A stretch of 64,000 nucleotides of DNA from Streptomyces sp. SAI-135 (GCF_029893805.1 NZ_JARXYP010000002.1:2852001-2916000); one strand, 5' to 3'; positions 40,282 to 48,482 are shown, counted from the stretch's first letter. Numbers and translations are program-made. Notes: generated by a model not told the origin, from the sequence alone.

Positions 40282-41858
40282 TGCGGCGGGTTGCCGTGCT
40301 TGCGCATCGGCAGGTCGGCGTCCTTGGTGGCGAGCATCTCCAGGCCGCGGACGAGTACGGCCCGGGTCTCGGCCGGGTCGATGACGTCGTCCACGAGACC
40401 GCGCTCGGCCGCGTAGTAGGGGTGCATCAGCTCGGCCCGGTACTCGTCGGTGCGGGCCTTGCGTACCGCCTCCGGGTCCTCGGCGGCGGCGATCTCCCGC
40501 CGGAAGATGACGCCCGCGGCACCGTCGGCACCCATGACGGCGATCTCGTTGGTCGGCCAGGCCAGCGCCAGGTCCGCGCCGATGGAACGCGAGTCCAGCA
40601 CGATGTAGGCACCGCCGTACGCCTTGCGCAGCACCACGGAGATCCGGGGCACCGTCGCGTTGCAGTACGCGTACAGCAGCTTGGCGCCGTGCCGGATGAT
40701 GCCGTCGTGCTCCTGGTCGACGCCCGGCAGGAACCCCGGCACGTCGACCAGGGTGACGATCGGGATGTTGAAGGAGTCGCAGGTCTGCACGAATCCGGCG
40801 GCCTTCTGCGAACTGTCGATGTCCAGCACTCCGGCCAGGGAGCGCGGCTGGTTGGCGACGATGCCCACCGTCCGCCCGCCGAGCCGCGCCAGCGTGCAGA
40901 TCACGTTGGTCGCCCAGCGCTCGTGCACCTCCAGGTGCGCCCCGTCGTCGACCAGTTCCTCGATCACCGCCCGCATGTCGTAGGGGCGGTTCCCGTCGCT
41001 GGGCACCAGCTCGTACAGCGCTTCGCCGCGCCGGTCGGCCGGGTCCGTGGTGAACGCCGCCGGCGGCTGCTCCCGGTTGTTCTGCGGCAGCAGGGACAGC
41101 AGGTACCGCACCTCTTCGAGGCACGTCTGCTCGTCGTCGTAGACGAAGTGCGCCACGCCCGACAGCTCCGCGTGCACATCGGCACCGCCGAGGCCGTTCT
41201 GGGTGATCTTCTCGCCGGTGACGGCCTGGACGACGTCCGGGCCCGTGATGAACATCTGGGAGGTCTCGCGGACCATGAAGACGTAGTCGGTCAGCGCGGG
41301 CGAGTAGGCCGCGCCGCCCGCGCACGGTCCGAGCATCACGGAGATCTGCGGGATCACCCCGGAGGCGCGGGTGTTGCGCTGGAAGATCCCGCCGTAGCCG
41401 GCGAGTGCCGAGACGCCCTCCTGGATCCGGGCGCCGGCGCCGTCGTTCAGCGACACCAGCGGGGCGCCCGCGGCGATCGCCAGATCCATGACCTTGTGGA
41501 TCTTCTGGGCGTGCGCCTCGCCCAGCGCACCGCCGAACAGCCGGAAGTCATGGGCGTACACGAACACCGTGCGCCCTTCCACCGTCCCCCAGCCGGTGAT
41601 CACACCGTCGGTGTGCGGACGGTTGCCCTCCAGCCCGAATCCGCTGGCCCGGTGCCGTCGCAGCGCCTCGACCTCCTGGAAGGAACCCTTGTCCAGGAGT
41701 ACGGCGATCCGCTCACGTGCCGTCAGTTTGCCTTTGGCGTGCTGCCGTTCGGTGGCCGCCGGGTTCGGTCCCTCCAGGACGGCCTGTTTGAGCTCGTGCA
41801 GTGTGTCGACGCTCTGCCGCATCGCACGCGTCGGATGTGTTGTGTCCTCGTCACGCAT
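40278..41858 (-). CDS. acyl-CoA carboxylase carboxyltransferase (beta) subunit
   Basis: A 526-residue carboxyltransferase of the AccB/PccB family. Conserved segments include GARIQEGVSALAGYGGIF, LGPCAGGAAYSPALTDYVFMV and AVMGADGAAGVIFRREI. With a biotinylated alpha subunit it would make malonyl-CoA (or methylmalonyl-CoA) as extender. No alpha subunit gene is in the window, so it must borrow the chromosomal one. Cluster-borne beta and epsilon genes suggest a dedicated precursor supply. The ATG at 41858 lies 18 bases after the antiporter gene. Confidence 0.94.
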   Translation of the reverse strand: MRDEDTTHPTRAMRQSVDTLHELKQAVLEGPNPAATERQHAKGKLTARERIAVLLDKGSFQEVEALRRHRASGFGLEGNRPHTDGVITGWGTVEGRTVFVYAHDFRLFGGALGEAHAQKIHKVMDLAIAAGAPLVSLNDGAGARIQEGVSALAGYGGIFQRNTRASGVIPQISVMLGPCAGGAAYSPALTDYVFMVRETSQMFITGPDVVQAVTGEKITQNGLGGADVHAELSGVAHFVYDDEQTCLEEVRYLLSLLPQNNREQPPAAFTTDPADRRGEALYELVPSDGNRPYDMRAVIEELVDDGAHLEVHERWATNVICTLARLGGRTVGIVANQPRSLAGVLDIDSSQKAAGFVQTCDSFNIPIVTLVDVPGFLPGVDQEHDGIIRHGAKLLYAYCNATVPRISVVLRKAYGGAYIVLDSRSIGADLALAWPTNEIAVMGADGAAGVIFRREIAAAEDPEAVRKARTDEYRAELMHPYYAAERGLVDDVIDPAETRAVLVRGLEMLATKDADLPMRKHGNPPQ

Positions 41859-41876
41859 CGGATCCCGCCCCGTTTC

Positions 41877-43394
41877 TCATGGCTGACGTGTCCCGGCCGT
41901 TCCCCGAGTCTGGGAGGGGGCCTCGACCGGGAGCAAGCCGCCTCCAGGGGTCTGCGAGAGCCGGTCGAGCCGCAGCAGACGCAGCAGCGGGTCCGTCCCG
42001 ACGGTGGTCACCAGGGTCATCACCACCAGCACCGCGAACAGCCGGGAGTCGATCACTCCCAGCGACAGACCGACGTTGAGCACCACCAGCTCCGTCAGGC
42101 CACGGCAGTTCATCATCACGCCGAGCCCCAGCGACTCCCGGTTGCCCTCACCGGCAAGCCGGGCCGCCGCGAACGTCCCGCCGACCTTGCCGGCCACCGC
42201 CACCAGCAGCACCAGGGCCAGCACCCCGAGCGCCGAGAGCGAGAACACCGACTGCAACCGGGTCTGCAGGCCGACCGCGGCGAAGAAGAACGGCAGCAGC
42301 AGCCACAGCGCGAGGCCCTCGGTCCGGTGCGCGAAGTCCCGTACCGTCCGGGAGGAGCGCGGCATCACCACGCCCGCCAGGAAGGCGCCGAAGATCGCGT
42401 GCACCCCCAAGGCGTTGGTGGTCACCGCGCAGACCAGCACGAAGAAGGTGATCAGGGTGCCGACCGGCAGCGCCCCGCTGTGCCGGCTCTCCAGGACCCG
42501 CAGCACGTGCGCCAGCGCCGGGCGCACCGCGAACCACAGCACCAGGGTGAAGACCAGCACCTCGGCCACCGCGACCAGCACACCGAGCGGCGAGTCGCTG
42601 CGCACCTCGGCGACCACCACGCCCAGCGCGCACCAGGCGGTGACGTCACCGACACCGGCCATGGCCAGCCCCATCGCGCCGAGCCGGGTGCCTATCAGGC
42701 CGCGGTCGGCGAGGATCCGGGCCAGCACCGGGAAGGCGGTGACCGACACCGACAGCGCCACGAACAGCAGGAACGGCCCGGCGCGCACCCCGTCGGGCTG
42801 GTACTCGTCGCGCAGGCGCAGCGCGGCCAGCATGCCCAGCAGGAACGGCACCGCGAGCGCCGCGTGCCCGGCGGAGAGCACCTTGCCGCCGAGCCTGCGC
42901 AGCATGGTGAGCGGCATCTCCAGGCCGATCAGGAACATGAAGAAGACCACGCCGACCTGCGCGAGGTTGTTCATGACCGGTGTGACGGCCGCGGGGAACA
43001 CCTCCTTGGACAGACCGGGCGCCAACTCCCCGAACACGGACGGCCCGAGCAGCAGTCCGGCCAGGATCTCGCCGACGACCGGCGACTGACCGACCGCGCG
43101 GGCCGCCAGCCCCAGCGCCCCGGCCGCCGCGACCACCACGGCCCCGGCCACCAGCACCTGTCCGGCCAGGTCGGCCGGCTCGGCCGCCTTGGTCGCGCCG
43201 GTGATCTCCTTCACGGGGTGGTCAACGCCGTACCTCCACAGCAGCAGCGCCAGCGCCAGCGGTACGAGGACCAGCAGCCCGTAGCTGATCAGGGCACGGG
43301 CGGCGCCACGGAAGCGGGGCGGATCGGGTTCGGGTTCGGGTTCGGGTTCGCCCGCGAGGGGCGCGAGGGGCAAGGATGGACCGTCATGAGCCAT
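41877..43394 (-). CDS. CPA2-family cation/proton antiporter
   Basis: A 505-residue membrane protein with about twelve or more hydrophobic segments, the Kef/NapA-like pattern GQSPVVGEILAGLLLGPSVFG near residue 110, and FMFLIGLEMPL. The N-terminal cytoplasmic stretch has EPEPEPEPDPP from a hexanucleotide repeat. It may expel protons or an ionised product, or provide self-protection; similar antiporters occur in some polyketide clusters. The ATG at 43394 follows GTGAGGAGAAC. It is the first gene of the antiporter-accB-accE unit. Confidence 0.88.
   Translation of the reverse strand: MAHDGPSLPLAPLAGEPEPEPEPDPPRFRGAARALISYGLLVLVPLALALLLWRYGVDHPVKEITGATKAAEPADLAGQVLVAGAVVVAAAGALGLAARAVGQSPVVGEILAGLLLGPSVFGELAPGLSKEVFPAAVTPVMNNLAQVGVVFFMFLIGLEMPLTMLRRLGGKVLSAGHAALAVPFLLGMLAALRLRDEYQPDGVRAGPFLLFVALSVSVTAFPVLARILADRGLIGTRLGAMGLAMAGVGDVTAWCALGVVVAEVRSDSPLGVLVAVAEVLVFTLVLWFAVRPALAHVLRVLESRHSGALPVGTLITFFVLVCAVTTNALGVHAIFGAFLAGVVMPRSSRTVRDFAHRTEGLALWLLLPFFFAAVGLQTRLQSVFSLSALGVLALVLLVAVAGKVGGTFAAARLAGEGNRESLGLGVMMNCRGLTELVVLNVGLSLGVIDSRLFAVLVVMTLVTTVGTDPLLRLLRLDRLSQTPGGGLLPVEAPSQTRGTAGTRQP
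43326..43349. repeat. 6-bp coding microsatellite (GGGTTC)4
   Basis: Four perfect GGGTTC units (plus strand) encode the Glu-Pro repeat in the N-terminus of the antiporter. Confidence 0.95.
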
Positions 43395-43435
43395 GGCCAG
43401 GGTTCTCCTCACAGAACGATGGCTGAGTCACCGCC

Positions 43436-43499
43436 TCGAAGCAGGCGGGCGGCGTGGAGTGCGGCACTCGAAGCGGGCGGGCGGCGTGGGGTGCGGCAC
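43436..43499. repeat. 32-bp tandem repeat upstream of antiporter
   Basis: Two copies (43436-43467 and 43468-43499) differ at two positions and each begin TCGAAGC. A 13-bp dyad GAGTGCGGCACTC (43457-43469) spans the junction. They sit 42-105 bases upstream of the antiporter start, probably within its promoter. The minus strand reads TCGAG at each copy, a possible SARP half-box, but the 11/8-bp layout is not met. Confidence 0.8.
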
Positions 43500-43550
43500 T
43501 AGTTGGGCAGGCCTGGACAGCCGAGGGCAGCCGTGGGCAGGCCGGACCGA

Positions 43551-43579
43551 CCCGGGACGGAACGAGGCTCCGTCCCGGG
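43551..43579 (-). terminator. terminator of the SARP gene
   Basis: CCCGGGACGGA (43551-43561) pairs perfectly with TCCGTCCCGGG (43569-43579), loop of 7 bases, 28 bases past the SARP stop codon. Confidence 0.87.
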
Positions 43580-43606
43580 CGGCCTGTAGTGCGTGTCGGC
43601 GCCGGT

Positions 43607-44389
43607 TCAGCCGGTGCGCAGCAGGGTGGTCACGGAGCCGCCGTGCCCCCCGTTGAGCACCTCGGCCTGAAGCCGCTGCACGTCCGGGGCCGGTTCCAGA
43701 CCGAGCTCGGACTTGAGCACCCTGCGCAGGTCCTGGTACGCCCGCAGCGCCTCGGCGCGGTAACCGGCGGCGCGCAGTGAGTCGATCAGCTGGGCGTGCA
43801 GCCGCTCGTTGAGCCGGTGTTCGGCGACCAGGGACCGCAGTTCGGGGATCAGTTCCTGGTGCCGGCCGAGCCGGGCGTCCGCCTGGATGCGCAACTCCAG
43901 GACACGCAGCCGCAGTTCGCACAGGTGGGCCTTGTGGATCGTGAGCTCGGGCCCGAGGCTGATGTCGGCCAGCGCGTGGCCGCGCCACAGTCCGAGTGCC
44001 TGCCGCAACCGCTCGGCGGCCTCCGCGACATGACCCTGACGCCACAGGCAGCGGCCCTGCTCGGCCACGGTCAGGAAGCGCTCGGCGTCGGTCCCCGCGG
44101 TGCGCAGGACGTAGCCCGGCGCCTTGGTGACGATGTCGCAACGCCGGTCACCCTGAGGTATGGAGTCCAGGATCCGGCGCAGTTGGTAGACGTAGGTCTG
44201 CAATGTGGTGGCCGCACTGCGCGGCGGCCGGTCGTCCCACAGCTCGGCGAACAGGGTGTCGGTGCTGACCACCCGGTTCGCGTTGAGCGCCAGCAGCGCG
44301 AGCACCGCCTTGACCCGCGGTGCGGTCGGCGCCAGGTCGCGCCCACCCGCGATGACCTCCAATTGTCCTAGCACATTGATCGTTACCAC
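43607..44389 (-). CDS. SARP-family pathway activator
   Basis: A 260-residue Streptomyces antibiotic regulatory protein. It has an OmpR-like winged helix domain at about residues 1-95 (VLALLALNANRVVSTDTLFAELWDD and TLQTYVYQLRRILD) and a BTAD helical domain at about 100-245 (ERLRQALGLWRGHALADI, LRAAGYRAEALRAYQDLRRVL). Its size matches ActII-ORF4. I chose the GTG at 44389, which gives the usual start VTINVLGQLEV behind GGGGAAAAGG; a TTG further up is unlikely. It should bind the 11-bp-spaced heptamers found at several cluster promoters, and possibly its own upstream region. Confidence 0.93.
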   Translation of the reverse strand: MVTINVLGQLEVIAGGRDLAPTAPRVKAVLALLALNANRVVSTDTLFAELWDDRPPRSAATTLQTYVYQLRRILDSIPQGDRRCDIVTKAPGYVLRTAGTDAERFLTVAEQGRCLWRQGHVAEAAERLRQALGLWRGHALADISLGPELTIHKAHLCELRLRVLELRIQADARLGRHQELIPELRSLVAEHRLNERLHAQLIDSLRAAGYRAEALRAYQDLRRVLKSELGLEPAPDVQRLQAEVLNGGHGGSVTTLLRTG

Positions 44390-44516
44390 GATCCTTTTCC
44401 CCCGTCCACAGTTGTCTCGCTCCCCGTCGATGCAGAATCGATTCACTTTCAACCATTTCCCTGCCGATCCCGCAGAGGCAACAATGCCTTTTTACCGGCC
44501 AGGCCGCCAGGACCTC

Positions 44517-44559
44517 TCAAGCCGACCTCGAGGCGTACTTGAGCGCTGAAGATTATCGA
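44517..44559. promoter_or_regulatory. SARP box upstream of the SARP gene
   Basis: Plus strand: TCAAGCC (44517), TCGAGGC (44528) and TTGAGCG (44539) every 11 bp, then 8 bp, then TATCGA (44554-44559). Because TCGA is palindromic, the minus strand also reads TCAAGTA, TCGAGGT, TTGAGAG in register, with TAAAAA in the place of a -10. The site may serve autoregulation, a plus-strand transcript, or both. Confidence 0.6.
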
Positions 44560-44594
44560 AGCGCGGGGCGAGCACGCCATTAGATAGTGCCGCC

Positions 44595-44687
44595 ATGGAA
44601 CTCCACCAGAATTTAGTAAAATCGGGCGCGTTGAATGTGAATTCGCGGTTGCCGATGGTGGTAGTTGGCCAGGAGCCGCATCATTGA
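44595..44687 (+). CDS. possible 30-residue peptide ORF
   Basis: An ATG 35 bases after the -10 of the plus-strand SARP box opens a 30-codon frame starting MELHQNLVKSGALNV and ending VVVGQEPHH. It includes a TTA codon and no ribosome binding site. It may be a chance frame in AT-richer DNA or a small peptide gene. I recognise no family. Confidence 0.25.
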   Translation: MELHQNLVKSGALNVNSRLPMVVVGQEPHH

Positions 44688-45754
44688 CAACTATAAGACG
44701 ACATGTCACGTTTCGTACACCTCGCCGTCTACTCCTGCGCAGGTGAAAGCCCTCGCCGAGGCCCAGCCGCGCCAGGCCTGACACCGCCCGCGCCCACGAC
44801 ACCGGACGCACCCCCGTGAGCATGTGAAATAGAACACTGTATCCGTGCGACCCGAATAAGCGGAAAGAAGAATTCCACCTCGCGACATGATTGCCCGCTC
44901 TGCAGGTAATTTCCAGATCGCCCCGACTTCCTGATTCCGGGATCGGTGCGGATGGAAAGCGCTTGAGCATCGTCGCGCCGACTGGACATACGAGTGGGGC
45001 TGTATGCCGGGGGTGTGGAGATCTCCGCCGACGGAGGTGGACGGTGTGAGATCGGGATTGGCGGGACGAAACGGCGGCGACTCCTGGGAGCCATCTGAGC
45101 CCACTGAGCGGACCAGTCGTCTGCCCTTGCCCGTTACATCTCGGGCGCCAACAACCGCGGCAGTCATGCCTGCAACCCGCCCGCCCAGGCCGTACCGCCG
45201 CTCCTCTCACGGCGGGACCGACAAGGTGGCAGGGCGGACAGACTTCATGGCTCCAAGGGCTACGGCTGCGACCGCCTGCGGCGCTGGTTGCGCCGGCGCT
45301 GAAGCACGCCGCGCATCACCAGCAAGGGAACGACTCCAGCCAAAGACTGAACCCACATCCCTGGACGATCGAACGCACCACGCCTGACCCGTCGGAAACC
45401 GCCGTACGCACCCCCGTTACGCTCGCGAGCCACGTCCCAGCCTTCACCCGCATCGCCTGCACTCCTGCACTCTCAGGTTCACCTGGTCGCAGGTGGCCGC
45501 ACCGGACACCGCGAGCGGGGTCTTGGCCTGGGGCCCGGCCGAGCCGGAGGCGCCAAAGCCTTCCAGACTTGGCGGCAACCGGGGCATGGATTGGGCGACC
45601 CGGTACTTGAGGTGCGCCCAGACGCTTCTCGACGGCCTCCTCCGCTGTCCGAGAACGGCTCCACCGCTGGTGGGCGGTCTTGCGGCCCTAGGCCACGGCT
45701 CTGACTCTGAAAACTCAGCGGGGCCACGTCTGGCGACCGTGAGGGGGACGATTG
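44688..45754. other. gene-poor, lower-GC gap
   Basis: About 1.07 kb without a convincing gene. It is markedly AT-richer from 44,550 to about 45,000 than the flanking cluster. Short frames (45004-45387, 45493-45783 on the plus strand, 45479-45961 on the minus strand) have no family pattern or ribosome binding sites. It marks the right boundary of the polyketide cluster. Confidence 0.55.
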
Positions 45755-46966
45755 GTGAGGACTGGGATCGTAGACATCGATGACATGTTGCGGGACCGCC
45801 TGCTGATCATGGTCAATGACCAGTCGGCAATCGACGTACTCCCCTTCATTCCGGCACGCGCAGGCGGGCTGGTGCTGACTGGCGCCTCCGCTCCGGCCAA
45901 GTGCAGAGAGATACGCAACGCCCTGCCGGAGACGGTCGTCGTGACGGACCCCGGTAGCCATACCCAGCAGGTCGCCACCCCTGACGCACCTTTCGGGCTG
46001 AAGACGAGCTACGGCTGGCGCGACTTGGACCTCACCGGGCTCAACGAGATTCTGGACGGCCAGCGCGACAACAAGGCGTCCTACGCCGTGACGCCCACCT
46101 GCTTCATCCCGGCGGACCAGGCCGGAGACATTTCAGTACTCAGGGCCGTGGTCCGCCAGGCGAACCTGCTGCACCGCCAGGACACGGTAGTGCTGCTGCC
46201 CTGCAGCTGGCGGTGGCTAAGGCCCGCCTCCTTGCCTTACCTCACCGAGCAGATTCGGGCCTGCCGGCATCCAATAGGGCTGATCATGCAGGCGGATGGT
46301 GATCCGCTCGAACGCGTTGGAGTCGCTGAAGGGCTAAGGAAGTTATGCCGTTCCTGTCCTCGGCTCGTACTGTGGCGCACCGACCTCGCCGCTTTCGACG
46401 CGATGGCACACGGGGCGCTGGGCGCGGCGGTCGGGGCCTCGGCCGTTCTCCGGCACGGGATGGCTCCGCGCCCCGACAACGGAGGCGGCGGTCACAAGCC
46501 ATATCCGGTGGTCCTGGTCCGGCGCCTGCTCCGCTACCACCGCGTGGCCACGCTGCAGGACTGGTTCGCTCATATCGATCCGTGGGTGTGCGACTGCACG
46601 GTCTGCAAGGGTGCCGCCCTCACTCGCTTCACGGACGGCGAAGCGGACGTCGTCGCCGCACTGCAGCACACGGTGTGCGAACTCTACGGTCTGCATGACG
46701 AGTTGGACGGGACCCTGCCGGGCGACGAACGGATCGGCTGGTGGCGTCAGCAGCTCGCGGATGCCTGGGAGTACCACCGCCTGTTGGCGTCTCAAACAGG
46801 CACGGAGGTCTCATTCCCGAGGGTGCTTCAAGCCTGGCGCCACCCGAGTCCACCCGCACTGCCCGCGGTTGCGGACCGCCGGGGGCAGGACCAGTCCGGC
46901 CCGAGCTGGCGCCAAGCCTGCTCGTGGAAGAGCCACTGGGCGGCGGAGTGCCGCAGTGGGCGGTAA
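45755..46966 (+). CDS. tRNA-guanine-transglycosylase-like protein (DpdA-like?)
   Basis: A protein of about 403 residues that resembles the queuine/archaeosine transglycosylase fold. A zinc-type motif VCDCTVCKG (CxCxxC) lies near residue 278, with candidate His ligands about 21 and 30 residues later. Before it, LWRTDLAAFDAMAHGALGAAVGASAVLRH matches the barrel segment preceding the zinc site in this superfamily. DNA-modifying DpdA proteins belong to it. No preQ0 genes or other dpd genes adjoin. The GTG at 45755 follows GAGGGGGAC. The last 45 residues (after about 46,828) overlap a convergent frame and look degraded. Confidence 0.55.
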   Translation: MRTGIVDIDDMLRDRLLIMVNDQSAIDVLPFIPARAGGLVLTGASAPAKCREIRNALPETVVVTDPGSHTQQVATPDAPFGLKTSYGWRDLDLTGLNEILDGQRDNKASYAVTPTCFIPADQAGDISVLRAVVRQANLLHRQDTVVLLPCSWRWLRPASLPYLTEQIRACRHPIGLIMQADGDPLERVGVAEGLRKLCRSCPRLVLWRTDLAAFDAMAHGALGAAVGASAVLRHGMAPRPDNGGGGHKPYPVVLVRRLLRYHRVATLQDWFAHIDPWVCDCTVCKGAALTRFTDGEADVVAALQHTVCELYGLHDELDGTLPGDERIGWWRQQLADAWEYHRLLASQTGTEVSFPRVLQAWRHPSPPALPAVADRRGQDQSGPSWRQACSWKSHWAAECRSGR

Positions 46967-47517
46967 GGCGCAGGTTCCAGAAGCCAACCCAGCCCCGCTG
47001 GTCCTTGGGTGGCGACGCCGACTCCATAGAAGCGCGCCTTCATGAGAAGAAGGTCGAAGTCGGGATCGTCGGACAAGTCAGGGCTGCGCAGCACTCGCTC
47101 CGACACCGGGTGCGACAGCAGGACTCCTCGAGCACAGAAGGGTGCGAACTGCGAGGCGTCCCGGACCACGGAGTCCCACTCGCCAGGCGAGACGCCTCTC
47201 ACGCCATGGACGAGAACCAACTCGACGCGGACGGCGGGCACCAAGCGCCGTACCAAGGTGCCCTGACAGTCCTCCTGTTCCACGACGCCGGCCGGCGCCC
47301 TGTGCAGCGTCCGCAGTGCGTGGGCACCGAGTGAGGACAGCTGCAGGGGAAGGTCCACGGGAAGGTCGTGCAAAACGGTGAGCAATGCTCGACTGTCGAC
47401 GGCTCCGAGGCCAACTGCGGACCGGCGGCGGGCCTCGTCGGCGAACACGGTGACGGCGGCCCGCACTTGCTGTCCGCGCAGCCTCAGCTCGGCGAGTGCC
47501 TGCTCGGCCAGCAGCAT
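46828..47517 (-). CDS. unknown protein, convergent with TGT-like gene
   Basis: A 229-residue protein with no family I recognise. It begins with a helical Ala/Leu-rich stretch (MLLAEQALAELRLRGQQVRAA) and has a beta-rich middle (RLVPAVRVELVLVHGV) and a tryptophan-containing C-terminus. It overlaps the 3' end of the TGT-like gene by 139 bases, so at least one of the two C-termini is probably not native. Only a weak ribosome binding site (GGACACGAG) precedes the ATG. Confidence 0.5.
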   Translation of the reverse strand: MLLAEQALAELRLRGQQVRAAVTVFADEARRRSAVGLGAVDSRALLTVLHDLPVDLPLQLSSLGAHALRTLHRAPAGVVEQEDCQGTLVRRLVPAVRVELVLVHGVRGVSPGEWDSVVRDASQFAPFCARGVLLSHPVSERVLRSPDLSDDPDFDLLLMKARFYGVGVATQGPAGLGWLLEPAPYRPLRHSAAQWLFHEQAWRQLGPDWSCPRRSATAGSAGGLGWRQA

Positions 47518-47996
47518 GTCTCGTGTCCTTGTTCTGATCGCTCGGGGCCGGTCTGCCGGACGGCGTGTGCTGTAGCAGCCGCCGTCCGCCCCTGCTGTCT
47601 ATCAGTCCCGACGACTGGGGGCACGTCCGCCGACGGAATGTGGCCGCCCGCCCCGATCCCCCGACGGCACGCGCCCACCCGTTCGCCCACCGTTCCGTTC
47701 ACCTCTTTTTGTTCGGGGCGAGCGTGGGGATGTGCAGAGGGGATGTCGGGCTGCCCGACCATGCCGACGCGGACGTGGTGACCTGCATACATGTCAGTTG
47801 CGGCCCAACGGGAGACGGGCAGTTGTCGGCGGGGATATCAGCCGGGATGCCAGCCAGGTCGAGAGCAGTGTTGTCGCATCGTGATCGTGGTCGGCCGGTC
47901 GTGGTCGCGGGTGTGGTCGCAGTCGGCTGTTGACGTGGCCGGTACGCGTGGCGCCGGGCAGACGACGCCACCTGTTACCAAGAGGGGCGTCCGGCG
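47518..47996. other. intergenic region, no gene seen
   Basis: 479 bases between the unknown minus-strand gene and the replication-relaxation remnant. It is rich in GTCGTGGTCG-like words. Frames on both strands (for example 47565-47933) lack family features and starts. It may contain divergent promoters. Confidence 0.5.
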
Positions 47997-48404
47997 ATGA
48001 CGGACTTGGATGGCGGCCGTGGTGACCGGCTTGCGCTGGCAGTAATGGTGCAGTATCGGATGGCCACCACCGAGCAGATGCATCGGGTGATCACTCCTGA
48101 GGTGCGCATCGAGCAGACTCGGCACTGTATGGCCAAGCTACTCGCGGAGGGATTGGTGGATCGCATCAAGGGGGCGTGGGTTCACGTATCAGCGCAGAGG
48201 CTTCCTGCGCAGCTTGGAGAAGGGCTTGGAGGTACCGAACTGCCAGTCGAGACGACTGCCAGGATTCTTCTCGATCTTCAGCATGACCGACTGGGAAGCG
48301 GAGAACTTGAGGACGAGTCCAGCACGGAACCTTCCATCTGTTTGCCTGTCCCAGACAAGATCACTGTTTGTCCTGGCCCATATCGCCGCGTCCACGCACC
48401 GTGA
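47997..48404 (+). pseudogene. truncated replication-relaxation family protein
   Basis: The first 60 or so residues (RLALAVMVQYRMATTEQMHRVI, then QTRHCMAKLLAEGLVDRI) match the winged-helix N-terminus of replication-relaxation proteins of actinobacterial plasmids and integrative elements. After about 48,175 the frame reads antisense through another coding stretch and loses all family pattern, ending at 48404. A complete member is usually well over 200 residues. This is probably a remnant of a mobile element. The ATG follows AGAGGGGCG. Confidence 0.6.
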
Positions 48405-48482
48405 GAGCAAGGGTGGCAGCTCGGCTTCCTTCTTCTTGTCCTCGTCCATCAACTCTTCCCCACGCTTCTCAAAGGTCGACAC
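48189..48482 (-). CDS. orphan small protein or C-terminal fragment
   Basis: A 97-residue frame with a charged N-terminus (EELMDEDKKKEAELPP) and a compact C-terminus (FSASQSVMLKIEKNPG, LDWQFGTSKPFSKL). Protein-like sequence continues upstream of the GTG (ERRTNVEIVKV) until an in-frame TAG, which suggests it is the 3' end of a longer gene that was cut. An ATG at 48449 would give 86 residues. It has more A/T-ending codons than neighbours. No family is recognised. Confidence 0.45.
   Translation of the reverse strand: MSTFEKRGEELMDEDKKKEAELPPLLSRCVDAAIWARTNSDLVWDRQTDGRFRAGLVLKFSASQSVMLKIEKNPGSRLDWQFGTSKPFSKLRRKPLR

Noticed and set aside
43419..43439. SARP box for the antiporter
   Set aside because: Only a single TCGAGGC is in place; the 11-bp neighbour is absent and the hexamer 8 bp on (AGCCAT) is a poor -10.
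25918..44389. Angucycline, pentangular or glycosylated anthracycline cluster
   Set aside because: No additional cyclases of those classes, glycosyltransferases or deoxysugar genes are present; the cyclase set and CLF gate point to an octaketide actinorhodin-like core.
44390..44452. Extended SARP start at TTG 44452
   Set aside because: The extra N-terminus (KVNRFCIDGERD) is not family-like, and the GTG at 44389 with GGGGAAAAGG gives the usual SARP start.
45493..45783. Small plus-strand gene before the TGT-like gene
   Set aside because: No ribosome binding site or family match, and it would overlap the likely GTG start of the next gene.
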